A stretch of 64,000 nucleotides of DNA from NCBI GenBank assembly GCA_937926205.1, contig CALEYL010000069.1, forward strand, positions 65,510 to 129,509, written 5' to 3'. The notes beneath the pieces are model-generated. The model did not search any database and was not told where the DNA came from. It saw only the letters and a list, made by a program, of their open reading frames with translations. This stretch comes from an uncultured Saprospiraceae bacterium. GTDB taxonomy: Bacteria; Bacteroidota; Bacteroidia; Chitinophagales; Saprospiraceae. This document shows, piece by piece, positions 8,913 through 17,703 of this stretch (position 1 is the first letter of the stretch; each line of letters starts with the position of its first letter). The translations under genes and the position numbers were made by a program.

Positions 8913-10214
8913 TCAAATCATCATGCAGGCCACTGTAGCGGTCAAAAAACAGGCAATGGAGCCGGCAATCAAAGCTTTGAAGCCCAGTTCCGTCAGGTTT
9001 TTGCGCTGCCCCGGAGCGAGTGCGCCAATTCCGCCGATTTGAATTCCGATTGAGGCGAAGTTTGAAAATCCGCACAGAGCATAAATGGCGATGACCACCG
9101 AGCGCGGGTGCATGGTGATGCCCAGTTCGCGGAATTTGCCCAAATCCCCATAGGCAATGAATTCGTTTAGTACGGTTTTTTGTCCCAGCAATTGCCCCAC
9201 CAGAACCATATCCTGAGAAGGCGTGCCCAGCAACCAGGCGAGAGGAGAAAAAGCAAGACCCAGCAGGTAAGTCAAATTGAAGCCTGTGAACCGGCTGTTT
9301 GTTGCAGCAACGACTTTTTCGTTTAAGCCCGTCCAATCGCCAATGGAATTTTCAAGCACATAGTTGCACATGAAGACCAGTGCGGTAAAAACGATGAGCA
9401 TAGCGCCCACATTTACAGCCAGTTTAAGTCCGTCGGTCGTGCCGGTGGAAATCGCGTCAAGCAGGTTACTGCCACGCGGGGTCTCTATTTTGAGATGGTC
9501 GTTTAAGTCGGTTTTTTCGGTTTCCGGATACAACATTTTTGCCGCGACGATGGCTGCAGGCGCCGACATAATAGACGCTGCCAGCAGGTGTTTGGCAAAA
9601 TAAAGTTGCTGTGCTTCATCGGCGCCGCCAAGGAATCCGACATAAGCAGCAAATACGCCACCTGCAATGGTTGCCATTCCTCCGGTCATGAGACAAAGCA
9701 ACTCCGACCGCGACATATTTTCCAGATAGGGCTTTATAAAAAGGGGCGCTTCTGTTTGGCCAATAAAAACGTTTGCGGCAGAAGCGAGACTTTCCGGACC
9801 GGAAAGGCGCATGGTTCGGCTCATTACCCAGGCAATGCCATAAACTATTTTTTGCAGAACCCCAAAATAATACAGAACGGATGACAAAGCGGAATAGAAC
9901 ATGACGGTAGGTAAAACCCGAAAAGCAAATATGTAACCGAAGGTATCCTGTTTGTCTACCAGACCGCCGAATAAAAATGCGGCGCCGGCATCAGAAAATT
10001 TGATGATCTTGGTGAAAACAGAAGCAATACCTTCAAAAAAAGTGCTGACATAGGGCACTTTCAGAACCAGAATAGCGAAAACGAGCTGGAGCAGAATACC
10101 GGAACCAACAATGCGCCAATTTATGGCCTTGCGGTTGTTGCTCAACAACCAGCAAATACCCAGTAAAGAGGCCATTCCCAATAGTCCCCTTAAAATACCT
10201 GAAATCCAATCCAT
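8913..10214 (-). CDS. Concentrative nucleoside transporter (CNT/NupC family)
   Basis: A 433-residue polytopic inner-membrane protein matching the NupC/CNT family length and motifs: FIGQTEAPLFIKPYL and GGMATIAGGVFAAYVG in the middle, and CGFSNFASIGIQIGG toward the C-terminus. CNT proteins import nucleosides by H+ or Na+ symport. The gene is divergent from uridine kinase with about 140 bases between the starts. That arrangement fits uptake of uridine/cytidine followed by immediate phosphorylation. Confidence 0.92.
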   Translation of the reverse strand: MDWISGILRGLLGMASLLGICWLLSNNRKAINWRIVGSGILLQLVFAILVLKVPYVSTFFEGIASVFTKIIKFSDAGAAFLFGGLVDKQDTFGYIFAFRVLPTVMFYSALSSVLYYFGVLQKIVYGIAWVMSRTMRLSGPESLASAANVFIGQTEAPLFIKPYLENMSRSELLCLMTGGMATIAGGVFAAYVGFLGGADEAQQLYFAKHLLAASIMSAPAAIVAAKMLYPETEKTDLNDHLKIETPRGSNLLDAISTGTTDGLKLAVNVGAMLIVFTALVFMCNYVLENSIGDWTGLNEKVVAATNSRFTGFNLTYLLGLAFSPLAWLLGTPSQDMVLVGQLLGQKTVLNEFIAYGDLGKFRELGITMHPRSVVIAIYALCGFSNFASIGIQIGGIGALAPGQRKNLTELGFKALIAGSIACFLTATVACMMI

Positions 10215-10309
10215 GTTCGGTTTTCGTTTTGTTGATGAAAGATATTTGCTGTCTTCGAGAATCCGTCAAAACTTGCCAAATGTAAAGAAATTTTCCAAAA
10301 ACAGATTAC

Positions 10310-10317
10310 TACCTTTG
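10310..10317 (+). promoter_or_regulatory. -7 promoter element (TACCTTTG) for udk
   Basis: Exact TAnnTTTG 36 bases before the uridine kinase ATG, giving a predicted leader of about 30 nt. No convincing -33 element. Confidence 0.55.
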
Positions 10318-10353
10318 CCGCACCACAATCTTTAACCAGCACGACAGCCTGCA

Positions 10354-11007
10354 ATGAAGCCATTTATCATGGGAATTACCGGGGGAAGCGGCTCCGGCAA
10401 AACGACTTTTGTCAAAGAATTGAAGCGCCGCTTCGGAGATGATTCGGTTTGCCTGATCTCCCAGGACGATTACTACCGGCCGAGGGAAGAACAATACACT
10501 GACAGTTATGGAATTCAGAATTTTGACCTGCCGCGCTCGATTGACAAAAAAGCTTTCGCCCGGGATGTGGAACGGCTGCTCGCGGGGGAGACCGTGGAGC
10601 GCCCGGAATACGTATTCAATAACAAACTTGCGATTCCCAAAATGCTGACCTTTCGGCCGGCGCCGGTAATTATTGTGGAAGGGATTTTTGTTTTTCACTT
10701 TAAAAGAATTCGAAGGCTGCTTGACCTGAAAGTCTTTTTGCACGCCAAAGAAAACCTCAAGGTCATACGCCGCATTAAACGCGATCAGGTAGAAAGAAAC
10801 TACCCTCTTGACGATGTGCTTTACCGCTATGAAAAGCACGTTCTTCCTACTTTTGAACGCTATATCCAACCTTATATGGACGAGGCGGACATCGTCATCA
10901 ACAACAACCAACACTTCGATACAGCGCTTGAAGTCATTTCAGGATTTATTGAATCCTATCTGAAAAAATGCAGCAAGGAGACGGAAGGACCGATTACTGC
11001 TGATTGA
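10354..11007 (+). CDS. udk: Uridine kinase
   Basis: A 217-residue P-loop kinase of the uridine/phosphoribulokinase family. Walker A GGSGSGKTT is at residues 9-17, followed by SQDDYY and NFDLPRSID, which shape the nucleoside pocket, and a lid region RRIKRDQVER. It phosphorylates uridine and cytidine to UMP/CMP in pyrimidine salvage. The last 14 bases overlap the 3' end of ribD on the opposite strand. The partner transporter is divergently encoded next door. Confidence 0.93.
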   Translation: MKPFIMGITGGSGSGKTTFVKELKRRFGDDSVCLISQDDYYRPREEQYTDSYGIQNFDLPRSIDKKAFARDVERLLAGETVERPEYVFNNKLAIPKMLTFRPAPVIIVEGIFVFHFKRIRRLLDLKVFLHAKENLKVIRRIKRDQVERNYPLDDVLYRYEKHVLPTFERYIQPYMDEADIVINNNQHFDTALEVISGFIESYLKKCSKETEGPITAD

Positions 11008-12031
11008 AATACACTTCCATTACATCCCCGGCAAGGGGCTGTGAAAAAGAAGGCGCAACAGGCAGGGTAGGGGCTGTTATGCCCCGAAGCAGGTGCTTTT
11101 CGCCTGTAAATACACGCGCTTCATCCCAGAGTCCGGCTTTCAGAAAATCCTGCATGACTTTAGCACCGCCTTCCACAAGCAAGGAAGTGCATTTGCGCGT
11201 AGCCAATTCCTTCAGGATTTCGGAGATAAGATTTTGGTCGAAAGGTAGAGACCGGTAAGCTACGTTTCCCTTTGCCGGAACGGCTGGTTTTTCAGTAAAC
11301 ACAAGGGTAGGGGATTCCCCGTTAAAAAGGGAAAGCGTTTTGGGAAGGCGCAAAGTCCGGTCCAATACTACCCGCAGGGGGGATTTTCCAAAATAGAGCC
11401 GGTTGGTTAACTCAGGATTGTCGTTGAGCGCTGTTTGGGTTCCAACCAGTATGGCGTCTACTTCGCTGCGCCAGCGGTGGACAAGGCGCTTGCTGTATGC
11501 ATTGGTAATCCAGAACTGGCTTCCATCTTCCGGGCCAAAGAAGTGATCTTTTGTTTGGGCAAACTTGAGAATAACATAAGGGCGTTGCCGGGTGACAAAG
11601 GTATTTCTGATAGCGCTCAGTCTTTGCCCTTCGGCCTCCAGCACTCCTGTAGTGACTTTTATTCCGGCCTTGCGAAGCATCTCTACGCCTTTTCCTGCAA
11701 CTCCCGGGGTGTGGTCCAGACAGGAAATAACAACATGCGGGATGTGGTTTTCGATGATCAGATTCGTGCAGGGCGGCGTTTTTCCATAAATACAACAAGG
11801 TTCAAGCGAAACATATAGGGTGGCTTCCGACAATAGGCCTTTGTCTTTGCTCCGGACGTTGTTGACTGCATTAACCTCGGCATGCGCGTGCCCATATTGC
11901 TGATGAAAACCCTCCCCAATGATGCGGTCACCGTGAACCAGTACGGCCCCCACCATTGGGTTGGGTGATACGTTGCCGGCGCCCAGCCGGGCCAGGTCGA
12001 AACAACGCTTCATGTATGCTTCGTGCGGCAT
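10994..12031 (-). CDS. ribD: Bifunctional riboflavin biosynthesis deaminase/reductase RibD
   Basis: A 345-residue two-domain enzyme. The N-terminal cytidine-deaminase-like domain carries the zinc motif HAE (about 50-52) and PCC...PPC (about 78-88). The C-terminal reductase domain (from about 145) contains KFAQTKD, DAILVGTQTALNDNPELTNR and LLVEGGAKVMQDF. It deaminates, then reduces, the pyrimidine intermediate made from GTP by cyclohydrolase II. The ATG at 12031 was chosen because it directly precedes the domain; a longer in-frame start would run into the preceding gene. That ATG overlaps the GH65 stop as TGATG, indicating translational coupling. No FMN riboswitch is possible in front of it, as the upstream gene abuts. 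Confidence 0.93.
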   Translation of the reverse strand: MPHEAYMKRCFDLARLGAGNVSPNPMVGAVLVHGDRIIGEGFHQQYGHAHAEVNAVNNVRSKDKGLLSEATLYVSLEPCCIYGKTPPCTNLIIENHIPHVVISCLDHTPGVAGKGVEMLRKAGIKVTTGVLEAEGQRLSAIRNTFVTRQRPYVILKFAQTKDHFFGPEDGSQFWITNAYSKRLVHRWRSEVDAILVGTQTALNDNPELTNRLYFGKSPLRVVLDRTLRLPKTLSLFNGESPTLVFTEKPAVPAKGNVAYRSLPFDQNLISEILKELATRKCTSLLVEGGAKVMQDFLKAGLWDEARVFTGEKHLLRGITAPTLPVAPSFSQPLAGDVMEVYFNQQ

Positions 12032-14076
12032 CACTTTACTTCGAACGTTTTTTTGTCTTTGCCGATTCCGGTCAACTTTAAAGAACGCCATTTTTTCGGC
12101 AGTCTGGTTTTCAATTGCACGATGCCCATATCCGTTATTTCCAGCCCACCAATGCCATAAAGTACGGCTTGTAAAGTACCGCCGGCTCCGGTTGCAAAGT
12201 AAGGATTGGTTCCTCCGGCTGTTTCGGCCAAGACGCCAAAAGGCGGTACTTCGTTGGGTTTGTAGCTTTTTACAAACATCTCATAGGCTTTTTCTGCGTC
12301 ACCGAGCCGGGCATAAAGGGTTGCCAGTACAGAGTTCCCCATTGCCGGGCCGTCGGGCGCCATACGGGGTTCGTAGTACAACAGGTCTTTCAGGATGCTT
12401 TTTTCGTCGTTCACAATTTTCAGGGGGTAGGCCAGCAGATTGACATCGCCTTGTTTGATGGTAACGCCATCGTAGGTGGCATTTTCCCGGGTGGTGCCGT
12501 CAGGGAATTTCAGAATAGGAATATTGGCTGCAACATGTTCCCAGTCTGGGTCCGGTGCCACTCCCAGTTCCCGGGCCGCCTGTGCTGCATAGCCCAGCAC
12601 CGTAATGGCCATGCCATTCGTAAAGGCGTTGTTGTCAATATTTTCCTGCCATTCATTGGCGCCAATCACATTGTTGATGTCGTATTTGCCCGGACCATTG
12701 CGCTCTACACGGCTTGCCCAAAAATCAGCCACTTCTTTCAGTACCGGATAACCTCGGGTACGCAGCCATTCTTTATCTTTCGTACATTGATAATATTTCC
12801 AGAAAGCCCAACCCACGCATCCGGTGATGTGGTGCTGAAAAGGTCCGGTAAGTGCCCAAACAGGGGTGTCTTCCGATCCTTCTGACGAGGATTCCCACGG
12901 AAACATGGCGCCTTTATAGCCGTGGGAAAAGGCGTTCTGCCGGGCAGCTTCCAGGCGCTCAAACCGGTATTCCAGAAACGAGCGGGCAATTTCGGGCTGG
13001 AGCGCCAGCACTGCCGGATACATCCATAATTCGGTGTCCCAGAATACGTGGCCGTTGTAACCCAACCCCGACAATCCCATTGGCGATAAGCTGTAGGCAA
13101 TGCCTTCGCGTGAAAAAGAGTAAAGGTGGTAAATGGCCGAATGGATGGCGCGCTGCGCTTCCAGGTCGCCTTCTACAATGATGTCACTCTTCCACAGCTC
13201 CTCCCAGGCGGCTTCGTGGCGCTTCAGCAGGCGGCTCACACCTTCCAGTTTGGCAAAAATGGTCAAACGTTCTGCTTCGTTGTGCGGATCGCCATAATCT
13301 GCGCTGGAAACCGCCGATCCTACTACCGCAAAACGATAGGTCTGTCCAGCCTTGAGTTCCTTGTAAAATTTGGCTAAATGCATGTTGTAGTCCCAGTCTT
13401 CGTGGATGACTTTAGGCTCGCTGCCGTGGGGCTCTTCGAAGATAAAACTGGATGAAGCGGCTACTTTTAGTTTGCCGGAAGGGCTGTTCGCGACCGAAGT
13501 CAGTAGCTGAATCAGCACGTGAGGCCGGTCAATTTCGCTGTAATAGTTGCGGACATCTGCAAGGTGATCGGGCGCTTCTATGACCGACATCGGCGTAATC
13601 GTTACGTCTTTTTTGGCCGTGATCTCTACAATGCTCATGGCTGTAAAAGGCAGGTGGCGCAGCGACATCAGGGTGTGGCGCACGCTGACTTTGTCGCCCA
13701 CATCAAAAGTAGTGGCCAGCGCTGCTTTTTTCATGTCGAGGGTCTGGGTGTAATTGGAAATGTCGCGGCGTCCGATGCGGCGACCATCTACGTCCAGATT
13801 CATGTTCACGTGGTTGAAGGTCTTGAGGATGTTGGATACACGGCCGCGTTGATAGTAGTCATACGCCCCATTCAGGACCACATCCTTCACGCGCATCGGT
13901 TCAGGGGACGACACCAAACCCACCATGCCGTTTGCGACAGTGATGCCGTAATAATTGGCCGGGTCAATATTTTTGGCCTGGATATGCCAGGGCGATTGAC
14001 TGAGGTCCTGGGCGCCGAGTGGCAAAAGGCACACCAGTAGTAAGGAAGTAGTAATCATTATACGCATAGCAATCAT
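12031..14076 (-). CDS. Secreted glycoside hydrolase family 65-like enzyme
   Basis: A 681-residue protein with a signal peptide (about residues 1-22). It has the GH65 (alpha/alpha)6-barrel motifs: FWDTELWMYP (about 343-352), MFPWESSSEGSEDTP, and the catalytic-acid region GANEWQENIDNNAF (glutamate about 473), where classical GH65 members have GPDE. GH65 includes acid trehalase, maltose/kojibiose phosphorylases and protein-glucosylgalactosylhydroxylysine glucosidase; the secreted form and the GANE variant leave the substrate open. The start could also be the ATG at 14067. Its stop overlaps the ribD start (TGATG), an odd pairing of an exported sugar enzyme with riboflavin synthesis. Confidence 0.85.
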   Translation of the reverse strand: MIAMRIMITTSLLLVCLLPLGAQDLSQSPWHIQAKNIDPANYYGITVANGMVGLVSSPEPMRVKDVVLNGAYDYYQRGRVSNILKTFNHVNMNLDVDGRRIGRRDISNYTQTLDMKKAALATTFDVGDKVSVRHTLMSLRHLPFTAMSIVEITAKKDVTITPMSVIEAPDHLADVRNYYSEIDRPHVLIQLLTSVANSPSGKLKVAASSSFIFEEPHGSEPKVIHEDWDYNMHLAKFYKELKAGQTYRFAVVGSAVSSADYGDPHNEAERLTIFAKLEGVSRLLKRHEAAWEELWKSDIIVEGDLEAQRAIHSAIYHLYSFSREGIAYSLSPMGLSGLGYNGHVFWDTELWMYPAVLALQPEIARSFLEYRFERLEAARQNAFSHGYKGAMFPWESSSEGSEDTPVWALTGPFQHHITGCVGWAFWKYYQCTKDKEWLRTRGYPVLKEVADFWASRVERNGPGKYDINNVIGANEWQENIDNNAFTNGMAITVLGYAAQAARELGVAPDPDWEHVAANIPILKFPDGTTRENATYDGVTIKQGDVNLLAYPLKIVNDEKSILKDLLYYEPRMAPDGPAMGNSVLATLYARLGDAEKAYEMFVKSYKPNEVPPFGVLAETAGGTNPYFATGAGGTLQAVLYGIGGLEITDMGIVQLKTRLPKKWRSLKLTGIGKDKKTFEVK

Positions 14077-14219
14077 TATTTTTAGGTGATGGGTAAAAGT
14101 AAGGAATTTTTGAAATGGGATCAGCTGAATCCCTTTTGCAGGGTAAATTCGAAATGGCAGGTAATGCTACATTCGAACAAATTTCTGTTCTCTTTGTTAA
14201 AGCACCCTAAACACAGAAC

Positions 14220-14801
14220 ATGAAAATTATTCTCCTGATCGCGCTTGTTCTTGCCCTCGTCGGCTTTTCCTTTTATGCCAAACGGGGCAAAGCCCTGACA
14301 AAACCTAAAGATGCTATGGCCTCAACCTCTTTCTACGATTTTAAAATAGCTGAACTGGATGGCGATGGTGTCATTGACTTCATGCAATTCAAAGGTAAAA
14401 AAGTCATTCTCATCAATGTGGCTTCCAAATGTGGATATACGCCCCAATACGCAGACTGGGAAGCTTTTCACAAAGAACACGGATCGGATATCATCGTGCT
14501 GGGTTTACCGGCCAATAATTTTTTGGGACAAGAACCGGGCACGAACGAAGAAATTGCCAGTTTCTGCCAGAAAAATTATGGCGTTACTTTTCAGCTGGCT
14601 GAAAAAATCAGCGTAAAAGGCAGCGACCAGCACCCTTTGTACCAGTGGCTGTCAAATAAAGACAAGAATGGATGGAACGACCAGGCACCTACCTGGAATT
14701 TCTGCAAATATGTGGTGAATGAAGTAGGTGAATTGACTCACTTTTTCCCATCTGATGTCAAGCCTGATGATGCAGCATTTAAACAGGCGTTAGGACTTTG
14801 A
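14220..14801 (+). CDS. Glutathione peroxidase-family thiol peroxidase, membrane anchored
   Basis: A 193-residue GPx-family protein. An N-terminal hydrophobic segment (about 2-20) suggests a membrane anchor facing the periplasm. The catalytic site is NVASKCGYT with cysteine 71 in place of selenocysteine; the conserved glutamine (NFLGQEPG, about 104) and tryptophan (PTWNF) complete the tetrad. Bacterial Cys-GPx proteins mostly use thioredoxin to reduce peroxides. It is monocistronic: an 11-bp-period repeat follows, then a convergent redoxin gene. Confidence 0.9.
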   Translation: MKIILLIALVLALVGFSFYAKRGKALTKPKDAMASTSFYDFKIAELDGDGVIDFMQFKGKKVILINVASKCGYTPQYADWEAFHKEHGSDIIVLGLPANNFLGQEPGTNEEIASFCQKNYGVTFQLAEKISVKGSDQHPLYQWLSNKDKNGWNDQAPTWNFCKYVVNEVGELTHFFPSDVKPDDAAFKQALGL

Positions 14802-14846
14802 TAAAATCAGGCAGAAGACCTGTTGAATAGCAGACACAAGGACGGA

Positions 14847-14895
14847 ACTTCGATTTGACTTCGACTTGACTTCGACTACGCTCAGTCGTCAGCTC
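14847..14895. repeat. 11-bp tandem repeat tract ending in a TCGACTACGCTCAG word
   Basis: Three degenerate 11-bp units (ACTTCGATTTG, ACTTCGACTTG, ACTTCGACTAC) at 14847-14879 run into CGACTACGCTCAGTCGTCAGC. It lies between the convergent glutathione peroxidase and TlpA-like genes. Similar short phrases sit in other gaps of this window. Confidence 0.65.
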
Positions 14896-14960
14896 AGTTA
14901 CCAAGCCTCGCGCAAGCAAAAGAAAAGCTTGAGTTTCGCAAACCTGCCTTTTACCTTTTG

Positions 14961-16274
14961 CTACTTCCCCAAATATTCCGCCACAAAAGCTTTCAGCTCT
15001 TCCCCGTGTAAATTTTTGGCGAGCACTTTACCATTTCCGTCTATGATAAAATTGGCGGGAATGGTACTGATGCGCAGCGCTTCCATAAAAGGCGTTTCAT
15101 CGCCGCTCAGGTGAGAAGCATGCGGCCAGACTGCGCTATCTTTTTTTATTGCAGCACGCCAGGCGCTTTCGCTGCTGTCGATGGAATAGCCGATAATTTC
15201 CAGGCCTTTTTCCCGATAGATTGACCATAGCGGCGCCAACACCTGCTGGTTTTCCCGTCTGCAAGGCACGCACCAGGAGGCCCAGATATCCAGAATGGTC
15301 AGCTTGGCGCCTAAAAGCGTTTTCAAGGTAACGGTATCCCCGCCAGACATGGGGAAGGAAAAATCGGGGATGTTTTCTCCCACCAAAACGGGCAATGAGC
15401 CTGCTTTTTCGCAAAGTTGAGCTACAAACAGGTTGTTTGCTCTCAAATCAGACCATTTTTGGCATTGGCGGTGCAAAAACTCGGGCACCCTTTCGTAGTC
15501 GTATTGCAAACTAACCCAGCGTGTAGCCACCAAAGCTGCCTGTACTGAGGTTGTTGAATCGGCAAAAGCCATGAGCGGCGCCTGAAACTGGCGCAGCGCG
15601 TTTTCCTGTTCCAGAAGGTGCGCTTCGTCGGGGGCGGCAGTCAGTGGATCTTTCCACTGGCGAAAGGAGGCGTGTCGGATGTCGCGGAGGATTAGAAGGT
15701 TCTGGTTCGGGCTGGAGCCCGAAGAATAAGAGGCACGAGGCGGAGCCGTCGCGCCAGCAGGGTTCTGGTTCGGGCTGGAGCCCGAAGAGTAGGAGGCACC
15801 AGGCGGAGCCGTCGCGCCAGTTATATCGAAAGTTGCCTGAAAACGATCCGATTCAGCGGTGAAGTAAATTGGGGAACCAGTTTCTACGACGATCGGCATG
15901 TAGTTCGACAACAAAGGATTGTCATCGAGCAATTGGTTGTCATACCGGCTGCCTAATGGTTGTACTGACAGTTGGTAAAGTACAGGCGACGTTGTATTGG
16001 GTATATCTTTGAAAACAAATTTTCCGTCCGCAGCAATCAGGGCGGAATCAACTATCTGCCCGCTATAATTGGTCGCGATTTCTGAAAAACTCCGCGGAGC
16101 AATGAGGTAAACGACAGGTTTCCAACCGGTTTTGACCGTAATATGTCCGGAAATGAGGGGCTGGGTACTGCAACTGGTGCTGAAAAGCAGGGCACCGGAC
16201 AGGATTAGTAAAATGGAATTGCGGTTGGTTAACATGCCTGATTTGTTATTGGATTGCGTGCTTAAACTCTTCAT
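14961..16274 (-). CDS. TlpA-like thioredoxin-fold lipoprotein with DUF4369-like N-terminus and an in-frame repeat insertion
   Basis: A 437-residue predicted lipoprotein (lipobox FSTSC; a second possible start at 16235 sits closer to the signal peptide). The N-terminal half is beta-rich and DUF4369-like, as in many Bacteroidota TlpA-type redoxins. The C-terminal third is an AhpC/TSA/TlpA thioredoxin fold with the active site WASWCVPCRRE (about 333-343) and the cis-proline region ISTIPANFIID. Between them, residues about 151-192 consist of two copies of a 21-residue repeat encoded by a 63-bp DNA repeat, followed by a Leu/Ile/Arg stretch. It probably acts as a periplasmic disulfide reductant; the insertion lies in the interdomain region, where it should be tolerated. 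Confidence 0.85.
   Translation of the reverse strand: MKSLSTQSNNKSGMLTNRNSILLILSGALLFSTSCSTQPLISGHITVKTGWKPVVYLIAPRSFSEIATNYSGQIVDSALIAADGKFVFKDIPNTTSPVLYQLSVQPLGSRYDNQLLDDNPLLSNYMPIVVETGSPIYFTAESDRFQATFDITGATAPPGASYSSGSSPNQNPAGATAPPRASYSSGSSPNQNLLILRDIRHASFRQWKDPLTAAPDEAHLLEQENALRQFQAPLMAFADSTTSVQAALVATRWVSLQYDYERVPEFLHRQCQKWSDLRANNLFVAQLCEKAGSLPVLVGENIPDFSFPMSGGDTVTLKTLLGAKLTILDIWASWCVPCRRENQQVLAPLWSIYREKGLEIIGYSIDSSESAWRAAIKKDSAVWPHASHLSGDETPFMEALRISTIPANFIIDGNGKVLAKNLHGEELKAFVAEYLGK
15698..15820. repeat. 63-bp tandem palindromic repeat inserted in frame
   Basis: Unit 1 is 15698-15760 and unit 2 15761-15820 (60 bases of the 63-base period). The copies differ at only three positions over the shared part. 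Each holds an 8-bp hairpin TTCGGGCT-GG-AGCCCGAA. The period equals 21 codons, so the minus-strand gene stays open and reads GATAPPGASYSSGSSPNQNPA-like peptides. Composition is clearly more GC-rich than the flanks. Confidence 0.9.
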
Positions 16275-16426
16275 AAGTAGGCGTTCAAATTGAATATTGG
16301 TCTGGAGGTTTTAGAACAGTGTAAAAATAGCAAGCTTAAATTAATTAGAATTTGATTGAAATCAAACAGTTACTTGACTGAAGTCATTTTGGCTTGCTCA
16401 AGCCCGGCAGAACTTTGAATAAAAAA

Positions 16427-17125
16427 ATGCTCCGGACACTTAATTATCAGAGATTCATATTATTGGGTTCCATTGTGGCATTAGTTGGATATATCCTTTC
16501 GGGACCAGTTGCTTTTATCATTGTAAACCTGATAAAACCACAACCAGTATGGGTTTCGCCGTCCGTTTTTGTGGAAAATTATGCCACCATTCAGGACTTA
16601 CCTTTTTATTTCGGATTCCTTTTAATTGGCGGAATGTTGATGTTAGCAACGGGTCATTATCTGAACACCAGTGAGAAAGATGAAGGGAAAAAATTCCTGT
16701 TGTTGGTTTCCCTCGGGTGGACTCTCGTTTTCTGCACCCTGATTTCATTCAATTATATTTGCCAGACTACTTTTGTGCACAACCTGGCCTTAAATTATAA
16801 ACCGGAATATGATGCTGCGATTGCCATGTTTTCTATGTCAAATCCTTTGTCGTTTTGCTGGGCCAATGAGATGTGGGGCTATGCCTTGCTGGGAATAGCA
16901 ACCTGGCTGATGGCGGCCTACTACAAGGATAAAAATAATTTCATCCGCTGGCTGCTCATCTCCAATGGCGTGGTCAGTTTACTCAGTGCCATCGGCGCTG
17001 CCGTGGACGTGAACTGGTTGATGACGGGCTTTGGACTTTCGGCCTATTTTGTGTGGAACGTTTTGATGATTGTTATGATGATCGCCATATACCGGTTTAC
17101 GAATAAGCGTATCCTAACAACATGA
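16427..17125 (+). CDS. Six-helix integral membrane protein, unknown function
   Basis: About 232 residues with some six hydrophobic segments (roughly 9-35, 55-78, 92-115, 135-165, 175-195, 200-225 counted from the ATG at 16427). The frame also extends to a TTG at 16394, but the ATG in the A-rich context GAATAAAAAAATG fits Bacteroidota initiation better. I recognise no catalytic motif and cannot assign a family. It stands between the divergent redoxin gene and a convergent small gene. Confidence 0.65.
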   Translation: MLRTLNYQRFILLGSIVALVGYILSGPVAFIIVNLIKPQPVWVSPSVFVENYATIQDLPFYFGFLLIGGMLMLATGHYLNTSEKDEGKKFLLLVSLGWTLVFCTLISFNYICQTTFVHNLALNYKPEYDAAIAMFSMSNPLSFCWANEMWGYALLGIATWLMAAYYKDKNNFIRWLLISNGVVSLLSAIGAAVDVNWLMTGFGLSAYFVWNVLMIVMMIAIYRFTNKRILTT

Positions 17126-17171
17126 TATCCAGTTGCCTGTAACAACACCTGCTAAATGGGCCACTCCGGGT

Positions 17172-17504
17172 TTAAACAGATTCGTTACCCGTTGAATTGA
17201 TAGAATTCAAAACATCCTGGGTGATATCCTTCCCTCCACTTACATTGGTGTAGATTGCACCAACGGAATAAATCGGTCCCCACGGTATACCCCACCAGCC
17301 CATGACGAGTGTCAGCAGAGTAAAACCTATGCTATACTTAACCGTAGATTCTCCTGACTTGATGAAGTAGATGTGACTACTGGGTTTGAAGGTCATGATG
17401 AGTATGGAAATGCAATACTGAAACACGACAAATTTAGCTCCTCTGCTCAATTCAAGATTGATTTGTGAGCTTGACATACCTTCAATGTTTTTAATTTTTG
17501 CCAT
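17172..17504 (-). CDS. Conserved-looking small membrane protein, unknown function
   Basis: A 110-residue protein. The N-terminal part is soluble (SSSQINLELSRGAKFVVFQYCISILIMTF), followed by KPSSHIYFIKSGES and then one strong hydrophobic segment, FTLLTLVMGWWGIPWGPIYS. The mix of a polar N-terminus and a Gly/Trp/Pro-rich helix looks like a real coding gene and like small Bacteroidota membrane proteins I have no name for. It starts with an ATG at 17504; no clear promoter. Confidence 0.55.
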   Translation of the reverse strand: MAKIKNIEGMSSSQINLELSRGAKFVVFQYCISILIMTFKPSSHIYFIKSGESTVKYSIGFTLLTLVMGWWGIPWGPIYSVGAIYTNVSGGKDITQDVLNSINSTGNESV

Positions 17505-17703
17505 TGTATCTGAATTATTTGGTTTCTCTATGCTTAAAGCCGGGTTTTGATCGCTGGCATCAAGTCCCTGAAATTATTGTCCCTGTTTCCAGATGTATTG
17601 GAAAAAAAGACAAGGTAGGGTTCATTGTTGAAGATCATGTCCGGGGCTGATTTTACAGGCACAAATAAAAACAAGTCAGGCCACTATACAAAATTAATTT
17701 TAT

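Noticed and set aside
11008..12031. FMN riboswitch controlling ribD
   Set aside because: The upstream gene overlaps the ribD start, leaving no leader for an aptamer.
15644..15862. Plus-strand frame through the 63-bp repeat
   Set aside because: It is the antisense of the repeat in the redoxin gene; its Gly/Ser/Arg peptide comes from the repeat alone.
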